Assembly: GCF_000218485.1 (NCBI RefSeq)
Contig: NZ_AFPB01000145.1
Location: 1 to 35,137 of the forward strand
DNA: 35,137 nucleotides
Source: Aquimarina agarivorans
GTDB taxonomy: Bacteria > Bacteroidota > Bacteroidia > Flavobacteriales > Flavobacteriaceae
Reading direction: 5' to 3'
Made by a program: the position numbers and the translations under genes. The notes below the pieces were generated by a model. It was not told where the DNA came from, searched no databases, and saw only the letters and a program-made list of their open reading frames with translations. How positions within the stretch are numbered: position 1 is the first letter of the stretch; each line of letters starts with the position of its first letter. Of this stretch, positions 34,080-35,137 are shown piece after piece.

Positions 34080-35117
34080 ATGAATTTTACATTTAATTTA
34101 AAATCAATAGCATCAATTGCTTTTGCTTCTGCGTTATTATTTAGCTGTAGTGGTGATGATACAGCAATTTTAGATACACCTACTGATCCAGGGGCGATTC
34201 CAACAGAAGATGCTACTATACGTTTTGTAGAGAATGGAACGGATAACAAGGACGAAGCTAATATTTCAGGAGTTGCTGGTGGTACAGTAGCAGGTAGGGT
34301 TATTTTTGAAACAGAGTCAGATACACAAAGACGTTTGTATGTAACGAGAACTTTACCTGGAGAATCACCAATGCCATTTTTACTTCCTTTAGATAAAAAA
34401 GCGACACGAAGAGCTACAAAAGCGGATGGATCAATTGATTTGGATGCTGAAAATAAAAAGGCGTTAGATTTTACGTTAGATTTAGATGTGCCAACTGTTG
34501 AAAACGGAGTAATTGTTTATCAATTTTGGACTACTACTGGGAGAGGAGATTTTAGAGATCCTTCAAAAAGAAGGTCTCAAGGAGTGGGGACTATCAACGT
34601 AACTATCGGTAATGGACAAAACCCTGATGCGGCAGTTAGAGAGTTTACTGATGTGAAATTATTCGCTCCAGATTCAGAAGGGGCTTCAGCAACTTTTTTC
34701 TCATTATTGGATGGTACAACGTATTTAATCAATCAAGGTATAGAATTTGCAGCTTTCTGGGATTTTGGTTATTATCATTTAAATGGTACTGGAGCAAATT
34801 TATCTTCAACTAAAACTTATCGAACAGATGTAGTTGATGTACCTTTAAAGTCAGGGACACCCGTTGAAGAGTTAAATGATACTTATTTTAAATTAGCTGA
34901 TACCGCAATATATGATTCAATAACAACTTCAGGAGATTTAAAAGACTTAACAGTTTCTAATACAGATCCTGAGTTAATAGAAGAACTTAAAGTAGGTGAT
35001 GAAGTAGAGTTTGTCGATCAATATGGTAAAAAAGGTGTAATTAAAATAAAAGAAATTGAGCCAGGGTTTAGTCCAACTCAAGACTTTATAGTAATTGATG
35101 TTAAAATACAACCGTAA
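34080..35117 (+). CDS. secreted lipoprotein of unknown function
   Basis: A 345-aa protein starting with a lipoprotein signal (SIASIAFASALLFSC followed by SGDD), the usual flavobacterial form, so outer-membrane anchoring is likely. The mature part opens with a Thr/Asp/Pro-rich linker. A first beta-rich region (about 50-185) looks Ig-like and may bind ligand or act as a scaffold. A second region (about 190-345) contains FAAFWDFGYYHLNG and ends with FIVIDVKIQP; its VGDEVEFVDQYGKKGVIKI segment is strand-rich. I recognise no named domain and no catalytic motif. The ATG at 34080 is chosen because it begins the signal; an ATG at 34011 would add 23 residues ahead of it. The gene appears complete and monocistronic, after the gnd terminator. 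Confidence 0.75.
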   Translation: MNFTFNLKSIASIAFASALLFSCSGDDTAILDTPTDPGAIPTEDATIRFVENGTDNKDEANISGVAGGTVAGRVIFETESDTQRRLYVTRTLPGESPMPFLLPLDKKATRRATKADGSIDLDAENKKALDFTLDLDVPTVENGVIVYQFWTTTGRGDFRDPSKRRSQGVGTINVTIGNGQNPDAAVREFTDVKLFAPDSEGASATFFSLLDGTTYLINQGIEFAAFWDFGYYHLNGTGANLSSTKTYRTDVVDVPLKSGTPVEELNDTYFKLADTAIYDSITTSGDLKDLTVSNTDPELIEELKVGDEVEFVDQYGKKGVIKIKEIEPGFSPTQDFIVIDVKIQP

Positions 35118-35137
35118 TTTACACTAAATAATAAAAA

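Overview
The window reads as a contiguous chromosomal segment from a low-GC member of the Bacteroidota, most likely family Flavobacteriaceae. The evidence is a porX-like T9SS regulator (response regulator plus PglZ domain), an lpxC-fabZ fusion, DUF5606 and DUF6702 family proteins, a GMEYPM-type M1 peptidase, signal peptides ending in AQ/SQ, lipoboxes followed by charged residues, A-rich rather than Shine-Dalgarno leaders, and repeated TAnnTTTG -7 promoter elements. I see no rRNA, tRNA, insertion sequence, prophage, CRISPR array or origin. Family assignments come from motif recognition only; no search was run.

Layout. 1-4.3 kb: a BNR/Asp-box lipoprotein (-) head-to-head with a DUF6702 protein and a secreted M1 peptidase (+), closed by a perfect 24-bp terminator. 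4.4-13.5 kb (+): ruvX, def, a DUF5606 protein, pyrG, yidC, a MORN-repeat protein, a peroxiredoxin-like protein, mnmA and a small outer-membrane beta-barrel protein. 13.6-15.7 kb (-): tsaE and porX. 15.8-23.3 kb (+): an envelope/lipid A run of HD phosphohydrolase, lpxD, lpxC-fabZ, lpxA, efp, a second lpxD-like gene, an NTF2-like protein and sucD, ended by a terminator. 23.7-26.7 kb: a large M16 lipoprotein peptidase. 26.7-28.5 kb (-): an unrecognised 148-aa protein, ridA and pgl. 28.7-30.5 kb: an accessory pocket with a frameshifted outer-membrane barrel gene (-), a tiny coiled-coil lipoprotein (+) and a K/E-rich exported coiled-coil protein (+) with a probable -1 frameshift. 30.7-33.9 kb: zwf (-) divergent from gnd (+). 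34.1-35.1 kb: a secreted lipoprotein of unknown function.

Function. Most of the window is housekeeping: nucleotide, tRNA and protein maturation, membrane insertion, lipid A synthesis and the oxidative pentose phosphate pathway (zwf, pgl, gnd). The least explained part is the pocket between pgl and zwf. It holds two genes whose frames are each broken by one missing A in an A-tract, one of them at a C_AAA_AAG site followed by a small hairpin, plus an Lpp-like 50-residue coiled-coil lipoprotein.
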